Of a stretch of DNA of 64,000 nucleotides, positions 63,985 to 64,000 are shown in pieces (position 1 is the stretch's first letter; the number at the start of each line of letters is the position of its first letter). This DNA comes from Bacteroidota bacterium (GTDB lineage Bacteria > Bacteroidota > Bacteroidia > Bacteroidales > F082). The DNA is taken from contig JAERTF010000142.1 in the NCBI GenBank assembly GCA_016845105.1, positions 45,893 through 109,892 on the forward strand, written 5' to 3'. The notes beneath the pieces are model-generated. The model searched no databases. It worked only from the letters and a program-made list of their open reading frames with translations, and was not told the origin of the DNA. A program made the position numbers and the translations under genes.

Positions 63985-64000
63985 AATGCAATAAATTAAA

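Noticed and set aside
1..64000. tRNA, rRNA, CRISPR arrays, insertion sequences and prophage genes
   Set aside because: I looked through the intergenic stretches and coding products and found no cloverleaf with CCA-type end, no regular spacer-repeat array, and no transposase, integrase or phage structural protein.

Overview
The window comes from a Bacteroidota chromosome, probably class Bacteroidia; I cannot fix the order. The DNA is AT-rich. Many genes are preceded by the phylum's own promoter signature, TTG or TTTG, 17-23 bp, then TAnnTTTG. Two secreted proteins carry clear C-terminal type IX secretion (T9SS) sorting domains and a third has a likely partial one. Several families are typical of the phylum: DUF3127, GWxTD, GIN-domain lipoprotein, M56-TonB_C, and a CitD-CitE type fusion. 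There is no phage, IS element, CRISPR array, rRNA or tRNA that I can recognise.

Layout. 1-6.1 kb: 5'-truncated metallophosphoesterase, a tRNA-binding-domain protein with a tandemly duplicated tail, secreted MsrA, a Cys-motif protein and an eight-PKD-repeat T9SS protein. 6.2-12.5 kb: DUF3127 OB-fold protein, DMT exporter, kdsA, an exported protein of unknown role, then a methyltransferase / ABC ATPase / cob(I)alamin adenosyltransferase run and a small DUF2795-like gene. 12.5-16.7 kb (minus): radical SAM protein, POT peptide transporter and gdhA, the last two each with a hairpin terminator. 17-19.2 kb: BlaI/M56-type regulatory pair with three matching operator palindromes. 19.3-20.5 kb: a broken citrate-lyase CitDE-like gene. 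20.6-25.9 kb: membrane methyltransferase-like protein, thioredoxin-like/glutaredoxin fusion, lone GroES, Nnr repair enzyme, M1 peptidase with T9SS tail. 26-31 kb: TPR protein operon, LolD-type ATPase, sucC.

31.1-33.0 kb holds a convergent pair: a class I isoprenoid-synthase-like protein and a C-methyltransferase-like protein. This is my best candidate for an undescribed metabolic system. 33-39.6 kb: GWxTD protein, glycosyltransferase, aroQ, PadR/PspC pair with a perfect operator palindrome, sugar kinase/cupin/outer-membrane operon. 39.9-45.7 kb: a long RelA/SpoT homologue whose hydrolase residues are lost, then a histidine kinase/response regulator operon divergent from a secreted coiled-coil protein; kinase and secreted protein share charged heptad-like sequence. 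45.8-50 kb: PAP2, MazG and a CheY-like receiver in one operon, and a PagL-like lipid A deacylase coupled to a GIN lipoprotein. 50-56 kb: proS, a Gly/Tyr-rich lipoprotein, an OmpP1/FadL-like porin, a polytopic membrane protein. 56-64 kb (minus): gamma carbonic anhydrase with nadB, and odhA-odhB-MFS, then a 2x[4Fe-4S] ferredoxin.

Together the genes describe a Gram-negative cell (KDO and lipid A enzymes) with a 2-oxoglutarate dehydrogenase and succinyl-CoA ligase branch of the TCA cycle, NADP-type ammonium assimilation, peptide uptake and protein secretion by T9SS. All functions are read from motifs; no search was run.
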